From the NCBI GenBank assembly GCA_039640495.1, contig CP046864.1, forward strand, positions 1,922,001 through 1,986,000: a stretch of DNA of 64,000 bases. The letters run 5' to 3'. A program made the translations under genes and the position numbers. The notes below the pieces were generated by a model, which was not told where the DNA came from, made no database searches, and worked only from the letters and a program-made list of their open reading frames with translations. The DNA is from Rhodobacteraceae bacterium IMCC1335 (GTDB lineage Bacteria > Pseudomonadota > Alphaproteobacteria > Rhodobacterales > Rhodobacteraceae). This document shows, piece after piece, positions 34,779-45,242 of the stretch; positions within the stretch are counted from its first letter, which is position 1, and each line of letters begins with the position of its first letter.

Positions 34779-36938
34779 ATGCGCGAACCAGAGATTTCAG
34801 ATGAGCTTATTTCGGCCCATGGACTTGCACCAGATGAATATCAGAAGATTCTAGAGATCATCGGCCGCGCCCCGACTTTCACCGAATTGGGTATCTTTTC
34901 GGCTATGTGGAATGAGCATTGCTCGTATAAATCTTCAAAAAAATGGCTGCGCAGCTTGCCTATTAGCGGTCCACAAGTGATTTGTGGCCCAGGGGAAAAT
35001 GCTGGCGTGGTTGATATTGGCGACGGACAGGCCGTTGTGTTTAAAATGGAAAGCCACAACCATCCCTCTTATATCGAACCTTATCAAGGTGCAGCAACCG
35101 GTGTTGGCGGAATTTTACGCGATGTGTTTACGATGGGTGCGCGACCGATAGCGGCAATGAATGCACTCAGCTTTGGCGCAGTGGATCATCCCAAAACGCG
35201 CCAATTGGTGCATGGCGTTGTGGCCGGAATTGGCGGCTATGGAAATTGTTTTGGTGTGCCGACGGTTGGTGGCGAATTGCGCTTTGATCCTGCCTATAAC
35301 GGCAATTGTTTGGTTAACGCCTTTGCCGCCGGTTTGGCCGATGCAGATAAAATTTTCTATTCAGCAGCCTCTGGTGTTGGCATGCCCGTCGTTTATTTAG
35401 GCGCAAAAACCGGCCGCGACGGCGTGGGCGGCGCCACCATGGCTTCGGCTGAATTTGACGATACGATCGACGAAAAACGCCCCACCGTTCAAGTTGGTGA
35501 CCCGTTTACAGAAAAACGCTTGATGGAAGCCTGTCTGGAACTGATGCAGACCGGGGCGGTGATTTCTATTCAAGATATGGGCGCGGCTGGTTTGACCTGC
35601 TCAGCGGTAGAAATGGGGGACAAGGGGAATTTGGGAGTGCGGCTCGACCTTGAGAAGGTGCCGACGCGTGAATTGAACATGACTGCGTATGAAATGATGC
35701 TTTCGGAATCTCAAGAACGCATGCTGATGGTGCTACAGCCTGAAAAAGAAGGAGAAGCGCGGGCTGTATTTGAAAAATGGGATCTTGATTTTGCGATTGT
35801 CGGGGAAACGATTGCAGAAGACCGTTTCCATATTTGCCTCAACGGAGAAACCAAAGCTGATTTGCCGCTCAAAGCCCTTTCTGGTAATGCGCCCGAATAT
35901 GATCGGCCATGGGTTGAAACGCCCCCTGCGGCGGCCTTGGCAGATGTTCCTTATCTTGCTCCGATCGACGCGTTAAAGGCTTTGATCTGCGATCCGAACT
36001 ATGCAAGCAAACGTTGGGTATATGAACAATATGACAGTCAGGTTATGGCCGATACGGTACAGGGCCCGGGCTTGGGCGCGGGGCTTATTCGGGTACATGG
36101 TACCGAAAAACAATTGGCCTTCACCAGCGATGTGACGCCACGCTATGTACAGGCCAACCCGTTTGAAGGTGGCAAGCAAGCCGTTGCAGAAGCCTATCGC
36201 AACCTGTGCGCCATGGGGGCAACGCCTTTGGCTACCACTGACAATATGAATTTTGGCAATCCAGAAAAACCGGAAATCATGGGCCAGTTTGTGGGCGCAA
36301 TCAAAGGTATCAGCGCCGCCGTTTCTGCTTTGAATATGCCAATTGTTTCGGGAAATGTGAGTTTGTATAATGAAACCGACGGCGCTGCGATCTTACCAAC
36401 GCCGACAATTGGCGCGGTTGGTCTGGTGGGCGCGCAGGACGAGCCGATTATCGGCGTTGCGCGCGCCGGACATGAAGCTTTGCTGTTGGGATCACCTGGC
36501 ACGCATTTGGGCTGCTCAGCGCTGTTGAGCAGCGTTTTCAACCGCTCAGATGGAGATGCGCCAAGCGTTGATCTTGATGAAGAGCGGCGCAATGGTCAGT
36601 TTATTTTAGAGAACCGAGAGCTGATCAAGGCCTGCAGCGATTTATCCGATGGCGGTTTGGCGTTGGCAGCATTTGAAATGGCGCATGCAGCCGGCACCGG
36701 GCTTTATATTCAAAGCGAAGATATGTCCTATTTATTCGGTGAAGACCAAGCCCGCTATCTCATCGCTTGCAATTTTGATCAGGCTGAAGCGCTGATGATC
36801 GCGGCCGGTCAAGCCGGCGTGACGCTTTCATCAATCGGTCGGTTTGAGGGCGATCAGTTGCGCTTTGGATCCGCGCAAGCAGATCTAAGCGGGCTGTCAG
36901 AGCTTTATAATTCGAGCTTTGGAACCCTGTTTGATTAG
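34779..36938 (+). CDS. purL: Phosphoribosylformylglycinamidine synthase subunit PurL
   Basis: The 719-residue small-type PurL carries out the ATP-dependent amidation step of purine synthesis with PurQ and PurS. The [19 protein letters not shown] motif marks the first catalytic half, [12 protein letters not shown] and [14 protein letters not shown] follow, and the second AIRS-like half ([15 protein letters not shown]) is complete. The upstream 219 bp holds no gene. bolA follows after 102 bp. Confidence 0.96.
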   Translation: MREPEISDELISAHGLAPDEYQKILEIIGRAPTFTELGIFSAMWNEHCSYKSSKKWLRSLPISGPQVICGPGENAGVVDIGDGQAVVFKMESHNHPSYIEPYQGAATGVGGILRDVFTMGARPIAAMNALSFGAVDHPKTRQLVHGVVAGIGGYGNCFGVPTVGGELRFDPAYNGNCLVNAFAAGLADADKIFYSAASGVGMPVVYLGAKTGRDGVGGATMASAEFDDTIDEKRPTVQVGDPFTEKRLMEACLELMQTGAVISIQDMGAAGLTCSAVEMGDKGNLGVRLDLEKVPTRELNMTAYEMMLSESQERMLMVLQPEKEGEARAVFEKWDLDFAIVGETIAEDRFHICLNGETKADLPLKALSGNAPEYDRPWVETPPAAALADVPYLAPIDALKALICDPNYASKRWVYEQYDSQVMADTVQGPGLGAGLIRVHGTEKQLAFTSDVTPRYVQANPFEGGKQAVAEAYRNLCAMGATPLATTDNMNFGNPEKPEIMGQFVGAIKGISAAVSALNMPIVSGNVSLYNETDGAAILPTPTIGAVGLVGAQDEPIIGVARAGHEALLLGSPGTHLGCSALLSSVFNRSDGDAPSVDLDEERRNGQFILENRELIKACSDLSDGGLALAAFEMAHAAGTGLYIQSEDMSYLFGEDQARYLIACNFDQAEALMIAAGQAGVTLSSIGRFEGDQLRFGSAQADLSGLSELYNSSFGTLFD

Positions 36939-37040
36939 ACAAGATTGACAGAAGGCGCCCGGGCGTGTTTTCTTTTCGGATCAGCTCTTGCACACCCACT
37001 GGCCGCATCCTACATTTGAGCAGAAAGTGAGGCTTGCATC

Positions 37041-37280
37041 ATGGCTATGACGGCGCAGGAAATAGAAGATCTTATTCGGGCTGAATTTCCCGATGCTGAT
37101 ATCACGATCAAAGATTTGAGGGGCGACGGCAACCATTATGCCGCCGAGGTAATTGACGCCAGTTTCCGAGGCAAAAATCGGGTTCAACAGCAAAGATCTG
37201 TTTATGCCGCGCTAAAGGGTAAAATGGATGGCGCCCATGGCGAATTGCACGCGCTCGCTTTAACCACTAAGGCGCCCTGA
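37041..37280 (+). CDS. bolA: BolA family protein
   Basis: A 79-residue BolA fold protein. GDGNHYAAEVIDASFRGKN contains the conserved His and the class II-type loop, followed by the RVQQQRSVYAAL helix. BolA proteins bind [2Fe-2S] clusters with monothiol glutaredoxins, and grxD follows 98 bp downstream, which supports a shared role in iron-sulfur or iron regulation. The gene could equally be called ibaG-like. Confidence 0.93.
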   Translation: MAMTAQEIEDLIRAEFPDADITIKDLRGDGNHYAAEVIDASFRGKNRVQQQRSVYAALKGKMDGAHGELHALALTTKAP

Positions 37281-37378
37281 GTTAAACTTTAAATCACGCA
37301 CACCCGAAGCAAAAACATAAAATCACCGACGGCTTTGTAGAGAAACAAAACATTGACCTGTAAATAAGAGAGATCCAG

Positions 37379-37741
37379 ATGAGCGAAACTCAAGTACAAA
37401 TAGAAGAGACCATCAAATCAAATTCTGTCGTGCTGTACATGAAGGGCACCAAAGAGATGCCGCAATGCGGGTTTTCAAGCCGTATCGCTGGTGTGTTGAA
37501 TTATATGGATGTCGATTACAAAGATATCAATGTTTTGGCCGATGATGCGATCCGTCAGGGAATCAAAGAATTTGCTGATTGGCCAACGATTCCTCAACTC
37601 TATGTGAATGGTGAATTTATCGGCGGATGCGATATTGTTACCGAGATGACCTTATCGGGTGAATTGGATACGCTTTTTTCAGAGAATAACGTCGCCTTCG
37701 ACAAGGATGCCGCCGATAAAATTCGCGAAGCAAACGGATAA
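37379..37741 (+). CDS. grxD: Monothiol glutaredoxin, Grx4 family
   Basis: A 120-residue CGFS glutaredoxin. [14 protein letters not shown] places the active Cys at 30, [20 protein letters not shown] holds the cis-Pro and glutathione-binding segment. It binds a bridging [2Fe-2S] cluster, usually with BolA, the gene upstream. AGAGAGATCC precedes ATG 37379. Confidence 0.96.
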   Translation: MSETQVQIEETIKSNSVVLYMKGTKEMPQCGFSSRIAGVLNYMDVDYKDINVLADDAIRQGIKEFADWPTIPQLYVNGEFIGGCDIVTEMTLSGELDTLFSENNVAFDKDAADKIREANG

Positions 37742-37789
37742 GTGCCCTAAGCTGAGCGTATTTGCTCTCGTCACACCTAAATCATCCAC

Positions 37790-38137
37790 TTAGCGTCCGA
37801 GTGCGGCCAATTCTTCGCCGCGCTCAACAAGCCGGTTGAGAATAGACAGGCTTTCGGCATCCAAACGCCCCGAGTCATTTCCGGTTTGATTTTCAGCAAA
37901 TTGGGCAAGTTTTTCTTCGGCTTGTGCAAGCTGAACCTTTAATGTCGCCATCTTATCCGCCAACATCAACCCCGCCATTAACAGCATGCGTTGTTCTGGA
38001 AGGCGCCCTATTTGGGCAGAAAGCTCGGTGGCTTCCGCGTCAAGCAGCGCCGCAGCAGCCTTCAAAAACCCCTCTTGCCCCGGCTCGCAGGCCACGTCAA
38101 AGGGGCGCTTGCCGATCTCAACATTTACGCGTGCCAT
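37790..38137 (-). CDS. zapA: Cell division protein ZapA
   Basis: A 115-residue FtsZ-ring stabiliser. The N-terminal VNVEIGKRPFDVACEPGQEG and the central GRLPEQRMLLMAGLMLADKM match ZapA; the C-terminal half is a coiled coil. It starts directly after the stop of the upstream coiled-coil gene (TAA then ATG), indicating a joint transcript. It converges on grxD. Confidence 0.9.
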   Translation of the reverse strand: MARVNVEIGKRPFDVACEPGQEGFLKAAAALLDAEATELSAQIGRLPEQRMLLMAGLMLADKMATLKVQLAQAEEKLAQFAENQTGNDSGRLDAESLSILNRLVERGEELAALGR

Positions 38138-38497
38138 TTATGCCTCTCCATTCTCTGAGATATTCGTTCGGCCAAGCAGTTTTGCCAAATCCTCATAGAG
38201 TTGTTGAACTTCAAACGCCTGCTCTTTGCGCGCTTGCTCGCACGCTTCAAGGCGCTGCGCCAAATCCGCTTTCTCAGCGCTTAGCCTGTTTATGATTTCC
38301 TGATTATCGTATCCAGGTTTTAGCTCTGCCAGCGCCGAAAGCTCTGATTTCAGGCCGGCATTATCAGCTTTTAACCTGTCAAGTTCAGCGAAGGCGTGAT
38401 CTTTTTTATCACTGGCTTGCGGTAACGATTTCAAATGCACCGCGATATGATCAAGAGCAGCATCCATACGCTTTTCGAATTCTTTAATTTGCTCCAT
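38138..38497 (-). CDS. Coiled-coil protein upstream of zapA
   Basis: A 119-residue, almost entirely helical protein with heptad-like repeats (FAELDRLKADNAGLKSELSA, then INRLSAEKADLAQRLEACEQ). No signal or membrane segment. I recognise no named family; small coiled-coil partners of ZapA are common in Alphaproteobacteria, and the adjacency suggests a divisome accessory or ZapB-like role. ATG 38497 (MEQIKEFEKRMDAALD). Confidence 0.65.
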   Translation of the reverse strand: MEQIKEFEKRMDAALDHIAVHLKSLPQASDKKDHAFAELDRLKADNAGLKSELSALAELKPGYDNQEIINRLSAEKADLAQRLEACEQARKEQAFEVQQLYEDLAKLLGRTNISENGEA

Positions 38498-38716
38498 CGC
38501 CTAACCTTTTGCTTCTTCACGCGTTTTATAAATCAAGCATATCTTCTGATGCGGCTCAAATCCAGATGAAACTTTCGGCAAAGCGCGTTCAAAACCATCG
38601 CCGAGATATCTCAGTGATGGTAAATCACCGTTTCAGGCTGCGGGTTCTGCTTGAACTTCGCGGCAGGGCTGTTATGCAGCCCTCGTTCTTCGCTTTTTAT
38701 AGGAAATAATGCCGAT

Positions 38717-40735
38717 ATGGATATTCAAACGCTACGTTCTTTGCATTCAGACCATTGGCAGAACGCCTGTGCCATTCGTACCCTGACATTGGATGCAATC
38801 GCCGCTGCAAATTCGGGCCATTCCGGAATGCCAATGGGCATGGCTGATGTCGCTACCGTGCTCTATGAAAAGCATCTTAAGTTCGATCCGCAAAACCCCA
38901 CCTGGCCAGATCGCGATCGCTTCATTCTATCGGCCGGCCATGGGTCAATGCTGCTTTACAGCTTGCTCCATTTGACGGGCTATAAAGATTTTCCGATCGA
39001 AGAGCTTAAAAATTTCCGCCAATTGGGCGCTAAAACTGCGGGCCACCCTGAGAATTTTCTGTCTGATGCTATCGAGACAACAACCGGGCCACTCGGTCAA
39101 GGAATCGCCAACGCGGTGGGATTCGCGATGGCAGAGGAAATACAACGCGCGCGCTATGGTCAAAAAATTGTGGATCATTTCACCTATGTGATAGCGGGCG
39201 ATGGATGTCTGATGGAAGGCGTGAGCCAAGAGGCGATCGGGCTCGCCGGGCGCCATGCTTTAAGCAAACTGGTGGTGTTTTGGGATAATAACAACATCAC
39301 GATTGATGGCAGCGTCGATTTGGCCGACCGCACTGATCAATTGGCGCGTTTCACTGCCTCAGGCTGGCATGTGCAAGAAATTGACGGCCATGATCCCGCA
39401 GCGATTGACCACGCGATCACAGCGGCAAAAAAATCCAAACAGCCCTCAATGATTGCTTGCAAAACGCATATCGCTCTTGGATCAAGTGCCCAAGACACGT
39501 CAAAAGGCCATGGCGCGCTTACCGACCCACAAATGATTGCAGACACTAAAGAAGCATATGGCTGGTCATCCGTCGCGTTCGATATTCCCAAAGATATCAA
39601 ATCTGCATGGGAAGGCTTTGGAGCCCGCGGCCAATCCGAGCATGCGCAATGGACTGCGCGTTTCGAGGCTCTATCCGCCAGCAAACAAGCCGAGTTTGCG
39701 CGTGCCTATGCGTATGAAGCGCCCACCAAACTTGCATCCGCTATCCGCAAGTTCAAAAAAGAAATCTCGGAAACAGCTCCAAAGCAAGCCACCCGCAAAT
39801 CGAGCGAACTGGCGTTAAACGTGATCAACCCCATCCTGCAAGAAACAGTCGGCGGATCGGCAGATTTATCTGGATCAAACAATACGCGCTCGAAAGATAT
39901 GAGCACTTTTGATATCGATAACCGCGCTGGCCGCTATGTATATTGGGGCATTCGTGAACATGGTATGGCCTCGGCGATGAACGGAATGGCGTTGCATGGG
40001 GGCATTCGCCCCTATGGTGGTACTTTTATGTGCTTTACCGATTACGCACGCCCCGCAATGCGGTTAGCGGCCCTGATGAAGGTTCCAACCGTATTTGTCA
40101 TGACGCATGACAGTATTGGTTTGGGCGAAGACGGACCAACTCATCAGCCGGTCGAACATTTGGCGATCAGTCGCGCCACGCCCAATACATATGTCTTCCG
40201 CCCTGCTGATGCCGTTGAAACGGCTGAAGCCTGGGAATTGGCCTTCACCAGCCCAAAAACACCCTCTGTATTGGCGCTGTCGCGGCAAAACCTGCCAACC
40301 GTACGTTTGAGCCATAAAACGGCCAATCTCTCAGCCCGCGGCGCCTATGTGTTGGCAGAAGCAAGGGGCAAGCGCGAGGTTATTTTGATCGCAACCGGCT
40401 CGGAGGTAAGCCTGGCCATTGCAGCACGCAATATCTTGCAAGAAAAAGGCATTGGCACGCGCGTTGTATCAATGCCCTGCATGGAATTATTCGCGGCGCA
40501 AGATGAGCGCTATCGCAGATCCGTTTTGCCCGCGGGCAGCGCAGTGCGTGTGGGTATCGAAGCAGGGATCCGCCAAGGGTGGGATCAATGGCTATTGGGC
40601 GAGCGTGCACGGGCAAATCGTTCTGCCTTTATCGGCATGTCAGGTTTCGGAGCCTCTGCGCCAGCTGGTACTTTATTTGAACATTTTGGAATAACGGCAA
40701 AGGCTGTTGCGTCTTGCGCCGAAAACCTTCGCTAA
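38717..40735 (+). CDS. tkt: Transketolase
   Basis: I chose ATG 38717 ([20 protein letters not shown]), giving 672 residues as usual; a frame from 38651 adds 22 residues unlike the family. The thiamine-diphosphate motif is [13 protein letters not shown]...[10 protein letters not shown]. The catalytic glutamate segment is [15 protein letters not shown], and [16 protein letters not shown] is the conserved loop. It feeds the pentose phosphate pathway and glyceraldehyde 3-phosphate to the gap genes downstream in the same direction. Confidence 0.96.
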   Translation: MDIQTLRSLHSDHWQNACAIRTLTLDAIAAANSGHSGMPMGMADVATVLYEKHLKFDPQNPTWPDRDRFILSAGHGSMLLYSLLHLTGYKDFPIEELKNFRQLGAKTAGHPENFLSDAIETTTGPLGQGIANAVGFAMAEEIQRARYGQKIVDHFTYVIAGDGCLMEGVSQEAIGLAGRHALSKLVVFWDNNNITIDGSVDLADRTDQLARFTASGWHVQEIDGHDPAAIDHAITAAKKSKQPSMIACKTHIALGSSAQDTSKGHGALTDPQMIADTKEAYGWSSVAFDIPKDIKSAWEGFGARGQSEHAQWTARFEALSASKQAEFARAYAYEAPTKLASAIRKFKKEISETAPKQATRKSSELALNVINPILQETVGGSADLSGSNNTRSKDMSTFDIDNRAGRYVYWGIREHGMASAMNGMALHGGIRPYGGTFMCFTDYARPAMRLAALMKVPTVFVMTHDSIGLGEDGPTHQPVEHLAISRATPNTYVFRPADAVETAEAWELAFTSPKTPSVLALSRQNLPTVRLSHKTANLSARGAYVLAEARGKREVILIATGSEVSLAIAARNILQEKGIGTRVVSMPCMELFAAQDERYRRSVLPAGSAVRVGIEAGIRQGWDQWLLGERARANRSAFIGMSGFGASAPAGTLFEHFGITAKAVASCAENLR

Positions 40736-40825
40736 CCAAAATAGCTCTTACTTAGGCCATCGGGTGAGTCGCAAATTTAGGCGCACAAAGCCCGTTGGCC
40801 CATCGGGACTATTTTTAAAACATAT

Positions 40826-40869
40826 TGTTAGCGCAAGCATTTTTTAAACTGCACAAGTTATCGCTAACA
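40826..40869 (+). promoter_or_regulatory. Paired LacI-type operator sites upstream of gap copy 1
   Basis: TGTTAGCGCAAGCA (40826-40839) and AGTTATCGCTAACA (40856-40869) each match the palindrome GTTAGCGCTAAC with one or two changes. They are 30 bp apart, about three helical turns, as for two cooperating dimers. A perfect copy lies upstream of the second gap gene. LacI-family carbon regulators such as CceR in Rhodobacter bind sites of this kind; the regulator is inferred. Confidence 0.6.
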
Positions 40870-40946
40870 TATTGGAAAATAGAAGATAAACAGTATCCAA
40901 CGCCATTTAAACATTCTATAGATGCCTCATTAAATTGAGGTAAGCG

Positions 40947-41951
40947 ATGACAGTCACAGTGGGAATAAACGGCTTCGGGCGGATCGGCCGCTCAACATTG
41001 GCTCATATTGCGGAAAGCGCAAGAAATGATGTCCAAGTCGTTAAGATCAACGCCACCGGCCCTGTGGAAACCAATGCGCATTTGTTGCGCTATGACAGCG
41101 TTCATGGCCGCTTTCCCGGCACGGTAAGTGTTGCCGAGAACACGATTGATTTGGGCCGCGGACCGATGCATGTGATGTCATCTTATGACCCGGCCGCGCT
41201 AGATTGGTCTGGTTGTGATGTGGTATTAGAATGCACTGGTCAGTTTAATGATGGTTTAAAATCTTCCATCCATCTGGAGAGAGGTGCCAAATCCGTTTTG
41301 ATTTCGGCCCCCGCCAAAAACGTAGATAAAACGATCGTTTATGGCGTGAACCATCGCGACCTGCGCGCCGAACATCGGCTGGTTTCAAATGGGTCTTGCA
41401 CAACCAATTGCCTCGCACCGCTGGCGAAAACGTTAAATGATGCAATCGGTATTGAGCGCGGGATTATGACCACGATCCACTCTTACACTGGTGATCAACC
41501 AATGCTGGACCGCCGACATAATGATCTTTACCGCGCCCGCGCAGCCGCGATGGCGATGATCCCCACTTCAACCGGGGCAGCCAAAGCCCTTGGAGAGGTT
41601 CTGCCCGAGCTTTCCGGTAAGCTGGACGGCACCGCAATGCGGGTGCCAACACCCAATGTATCAGCCGTTGACCTGACATTTGAGGCGGCAAAAACCGTAA
41701 CGGTTGAAGAGGTGAATGCCGTTATTGAAGAAGCTGCTGCAGGGCATATGGGGCATGTACTCTCCTACGATCCAGAACCAAAAGTTTCGATCGATTTCAA
41801 CCACACGCCCTATTCGACAATCTTTGCACCGGATCAAACCAAAGTGATCGGAGGGCGCACCGTTCGCGTCTTGGCATGGTATGATAATGAATGGGGGTTT
41901 TCATGCCGCATGGCAGATGTTGCCGCGACCATGGGGCAGTTGCTGCACTGA
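40947..41951 (+). CDS. gap: Glyceraldehyde-3-phosphate dehydrogenase, copy 1
   Basis: A 334-residue NAD-type GAPDH. The Rossmann motif is INGFGRIGR (about 6-14), and the catalytic Cys lies in SNGSCTTNCLAPLAK (near 153). The C-terminal WYDNEWGFSCRM is standard. It differs from copy 2 in many surface positions (for example NATGPVETNAHLL against NDLGPVQTNAHLL), so the two are paralogues, not a recent duplication. AAATTGAGG precedes ATG 40947. Paired operator-like sites stand upstream. Confidence 0.96.
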   Translation: MTVTVGINGFGRIGRSTLAHIAESARNDVQVVKINATGPVETNAHLLRYDSVHGRFPGTVSVAENTIDLGRGPMHVMSSYDPAALDWSGCDVVLECTGQFNDGLKSSIHLERGAKSVLISAPAKNVDKTIVYGVNHRDLRAEHRLVSNGSCTTNCLAPLAKTLNDAIGIERGIMTTIHSYTGDQPMLDRRHNDLYRARAAAMAMIPTSTGAAKALGEVLPELSGKLDGTAMRVPTPNVSAVDLTFEAAKTVTVEEVNAVIEEAAAGHMGHVLSYDPEPKVSIDFNHTPYSTIFAPDQTKVIGGRTVRVLAWYDNEWGFSCRMADVAATMGQLLH

Positions 41952-42133
41952 CCATATCAAGGCCAAACCGCCTTTGCACGCCGCATAGCTATGGCCACTT
42001 AAGGGTCAAAGAGCAGTAGCGTTGGAGTTATCGGCTTGGCTTGCTCCCAAAGCTCATCAAAACTTATATAAAACCGACGGCCATGCGCCGCATTCAGGCT
42101 ATTTGCAGTTGACTTTCCGAGTAAATTGTAAAT

Positions 42134-42145
42134 GTTAGCGCTAAC
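42134..42145 (+). promoter_or_regulatory. Perfect LacI-type operator upstream of gap copy 2
   Basis: GTTAGCGCTAAC is a perfect 12-bp palindrome ending 24 bp before the start of gap copy 2. It matches the two imperfect copies upstream of gap copy 1. A central CG pair is typical of LacI-family operators. Its position near the start suggests repression. Confidence 0.7.
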
Positions 42146-42169
42146 TAAATAGAAACGACAGAGGCAGAG

Positions 42170-43174
42170 ATGACTACAAAAATCGCTATTAATGGCTTTG
42201 GCCGCATTGGTCGCAATATTTTGCGGGCATTTTCAGAAAATCCGCGCAATGATCTGGAAATTATAGCGATCAATGATCTTGGCCCTGTTCAAACAAATGC
42301 GCATCTTTTAAAATATGACAGCGTCCATGGTCGGTTCGGCGCTGAGATTAAAATCACTGATAATTCTATTGATATTGGTCATGGACCAATCGCGGTGACA
42401 GCGATCCGCAATCCTACCGAGCTGCCTTGGAAGGATGTCGATATTGTATTGGAATGCACGGGGTTTTTCACAGAGCGTGCCACAGCCGCCCAGCATCTTG
42501 AAAATGGTGCCGCCAGGGTGATTGTATCGGCCCCTTGTAAAGACGCTGATAAAACCATCGTCTATGGCGTTAATCACAGCGCTTTAAACGACCAAGACAT
42601 CGTAATCTCTAACGCGTCCTGTACAACAAATTGCCTTGCTCCGGTGGCACAGGTGCTGAATGACAGTATCGGCTTGAAACGGGGCTTTATGACAACGATC
42701 CATAGCTACACTGGCGACCAACCCACTTTAGACACGATGCATAAAGATCTCTATCGTGCGCGCTCTGCCGCGCTCAACATGATCCCGACCACCACTGGCG
42801 CGGCCCGCGCGGTTGGGTTGGTGATGCCAGATTTGTTGGGAAAATTGGATGGCGTTTCCATCCGAGTGCCAACGCCGAACGTGTCTTGCGTAGATCTGAC
42901 ATTTGAAGCCAGTCGAGATACCACGATTAACGAAATCAATGCCGCGCTTGAAGCGGCCGCTGCTGAAGGCGCGTTAAAAGGCGTTTTGGGCACCACCAAT
43001 GAACCTCTTGTGTCAATGGATTTCAACCACGACAGCCGCTCAAGCATCGTGGCGTTGGATCAAACAAAGGTTATGGAAGGCACGATGTGCCGCATCCTGT
43101 CTTGGTATGACAATGAATGGGGCTTTTCGAACCGTATGCTGGACACAGCTACGCAAATGGCTAAGTTTCTTTAA
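42170..43174 (+). CDS. gap: Glyceraldehyde-3-phosphate dehydrogenase, copy 2
   Basis: Also 334 residues, with INGFGRIGRN, SNASCTTNCLAPVAQ and WYDNEWGFSNRM. It is complete and apparently functional. The pair may divide glycolytic and gluconeogenic duties, as in other bacteria with two GAPDHs, or be differently regulated; sequence alone does not decide. AGAGGCAGAG precedes ATG 42170. It converges on coaD, 13 bp away. Confidence 0.96.
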   Translation: MTTKIAINGFGRIGRNILRAFSENPRNDLEIIAINDLGPVQTNAHLLKYDSVHGRFGAEIKITDNSIDIGHGPIAVTAIRNPTELPWKDVDIVLECTGFFTERATAAQHLENGAARVIVSAPCKDADKTIVYGVNHSALNDQDIVISNASCTTNCLAPVAQVLNDSIGLKRGFMTTIHSYTGDQPTLDTMHKDLYRARSAALNMIPTTTGAARAVGLVMPDLLGKLDGVSIRVPTPNVSCVDLTFEASRDTTINEINAALEAAAAEGALKGVLGTTNEPLVSMDFNHDSRSSIVALDQTKVMEGTMCRILSWYDNEWGFSNRMLDTATQMAKFL

Positions 43175-43187
43175 GCAGAGGCGGAGA

Positions 43188-43694
43188 TCACTTGGGAAGT
43201 TTGGTCTGCAAGCTTTCCAAAACTTTCGGCGTAACAAATTTAGACGCATCACCGCCCAATCGGGCGATTTCCTTCACCAATTTTGACGCAATCGCTTGAT
43301 GTTTGGCTTCAGCCATTAGAAAGACGGTTTCGATCGATGAATCCATCGCCCGGTTCATACCCACCATTTGAAATTCATATTCAAAATCGGCAACCGCCCG
43401 CAACCCACGCACGATAACCTGCGCTTTTACATCACGGGCGCAATCGATCAAAAGGTTTTCAAACGGATGCGCCACGATCTCTGTACCAGTTTTCAGCGAT
43501 AAAACGGCACATTCCGCCTCGATCAAGGCAACGCGCTCTTCTAATGTGAACAAAGGCCCTTTATCGCGATTTATGGCCACACCGATCACCAATCGATCCA
43601 CCAGCATCGCCGCGCGTTGAATAATATCAATATGACCGAGCGTTATCGGGTCAAACGTACCAGGATAAAGACCAATGCGCATCTTATCACTCAT
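43188..43694 (-). CDS. coaD: Phosphopantetheine adenylyltransferase
   Basis: It makes dephospho-CoA in coenzyme A synthesis. The 168-residue product has YPGTFDPITLGHIDII with the T/HxGH nucleotidyltransferase motif, RGLRAVADFEYEFQM, and a C-terminal ISSK-like IASKLVKEIARLGG. The start at 43694 (MSDKMRIG) could instead be the ATG at 43682 (MRIGLYPG). Confidence 0.95.
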   Translation of the reverse strand: MSDKMRIGLYPGTFDPITLGHIDIIQRAAMLVDRLVIGVAINRDKGPLFTLEERVALIEAECAVLSLKTGTEIVAHPFENLLIDCARDVKAQVIVRGLRAVADFEYEFQMVGMNRAMDSSIETVFLMAEAKHQAIASKLVKEIARLGGDASKFVTPKVLESLQTKLPK

Positions 43695-43746
43695 TCGCTA
43701 CTGTTTTAAGCCGCTCAAATATTATTCCGCGGTCAAATGCAAGGGG

Positions 43747-44181
43747 CTAATGCCCCATAATCATGCCTTGTAGCGCATCTTTCTCCATCAAAATCTCTTG
43801 TAGTTGGGCGAAAATCACATCGCCCTGCGAGATCAAACCGATCAACGCACCCGCTTCCAAAACCGGCATATGACGAAACCGGTTTTCCGTCATCAGCGCC
43901 AAAACATCATCCGCGCTTGTTTGTGGGCTGCAGGTCACAACGTGGCGCGACATAAATTGTTCAACCGGCGCTGATAGAGCAGTCGTTCCGGCTTCGGATA
44001 ATGCGCGAATGATATCCCTCTCAGAGAGGATACCGAGCGCGTCTTTGCCCGTTTCTGAAACGATAACCACACCAATCTTATGCGCCACAAGAATTGAAAT
44101 GGCCTCAGACAGATCTGTCTTTAAAGGCACCGTGATCAAATTCGCGTTATTTTTTGTATTAAGAATGTGCTGAACAAACAT
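43747..44181 (-). CDS. CBS-domain pair protein
   Basis: From ATG 44181 behind GAGGTGGTGG, 144 residues (MFVQHILNTKNNANLI); a frame from 44211 adds 10 unsupported residues. Two CBS motifs are seen: VAHKIGVVIVSETGKDALGI and MTENRFRHMPVLEAGALIG. Such pairs bind adenine nucleotides and regulate partners. It lacks a catalytic domain. It lies between coaD and a LysR gene. Confidence 0.88.
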   Translation of the reverse strand: MFVQHILNTKNNANLITVPLKTDLSEAISILVAHKIGVVIVSETGKDALGILSERDIIRALSEAGTTALSAPVEQFMSRHVVTCSPQTSADDVLALMTENRFRHMPVLEAGALIGLISQGDVIFAQLQEILMEKDALQGMIMGH

Positions 44182-44244
44182 ACCACCACCTCTTATTTTT
44201 AAATCAACCACATAACTTCAGGCTGAAGCCATAACAGGCAGCTG

Positions 44245-45141
44245 TCAAGCTAAGGCTTCTAATCGGCTGATTTCAGCCCGAATCCCGACAACAAGCGCCT
44301 GCGCGAGGCGGTTCATACGCTCAAGGCGATGATCTTCTTTATAGCGTAAAAGATAGAAACTTCGCGTTAAAGACAGCTGATCAGGTATTATGCGTTTCAG
44401 GCTACCTGAAGATGGCAGTGCGAAATCATGCGCGATCCCGATCCCCGCCCCTGCCCGCAGCCAATGATACTGCACAGAAACTGAATTTGATCCCAACACC
44501 ACCCGATCTTGCCCAAGATAATTTTGATAATCTAATTCCTTGTCAAAAATCATATCGGCTATATAGCCAATAATTTTATGCATTTTTAAATCTAATAACG
44601 TTTGCGGCGCCCCGAATTTTTCCAAATACTCTTCAGAAGCGGCCAAATGCAATTTATATTCGGTTATTTTTTGCACGCTCAAACGGGCGGAATTCGGTGG
44701 GCTCACTGCGATCGCCATATCGGCTTCGCGCTTGGTCAAGTTGACAACCCGTGGCATGGAAACAATCTGGATATCTAAATCAGGATTGGCACGCGAGATA
44801 TCCGCGCAGACTTTCGGCAGCACAAAATTTGCGCAGCCATCCGGCGCTCCTATCCGAATTTGGCCGCTCAACGTTCCTTCACGGCCTTGCAAGTCGCGCG
44901 CTAAATCTGCCATCGCGCCCTCCATCGATAATGCGTGCCGCAAAAACTGATCTCCCGATCCTGTCAACACGTACCCAACCGAAGACCGTGCAAATAAAAC
45001 AACCCCCGCGCGCTCTTCCAGCCGTGTCACACGGCGCCCAACCGTGGCCGGATCGATCCGCAGTGAACGTGCGGCGGCAGATAAGGTTTCATGACGGGCA
45101 ACAGCCAAAAACACTCTGATATCATCCCAATTTTGCTGCAC
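44245..45141 (-). CDS. LysR family regulator divergent from mmsA
   Basis: A 298-residue LysR protein with N-terminal helix-turn-helix (WDDIRVFLAVARHETLSAAA, RSLRIDPATVGRRVTRLEER) and an effector-binding domain. It is divergent from the mmsA valine-catabolism operon across 101 bp and probably controls it. The effector may be a valine metabolite, which is inference from position. Confidence 0.9.
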   Translation of the reverse strand: MQQNWDDIRVFLAVARHETLSAAARSLRIDPATVGRRVTRLEERAGVVLFARSSVGYVLTGSGDQFLRHALSMEGAMADLARDLQGREGTLSGQIRIGAPDGCANFVLPKVCADISRANPDLDIQIVSMPRVVNLTKREADMAIAVSPPNSARLSVQKITEYKLHLAASEEYLEKFGAPQTLLDLKMHKIIGYIADMIFDKELDYQNYLGQDRVVLGSNSVSVQYHWLRAGAGIGIAHDFALPSSGSLKRIIPDQLSLTRSFYLLRYKEDHRLERMNRLAQALVVGIRAEISRLEALA

Positions 45142-45242
45142 GCCATCACACCCTGCATTTATGCATTATCTATTTGTGATATTGCCCCTGTTCATAGCAT
45201 TTTTGCAAGACTATGCTCACATCAAATTGACAGGAGAAAACC

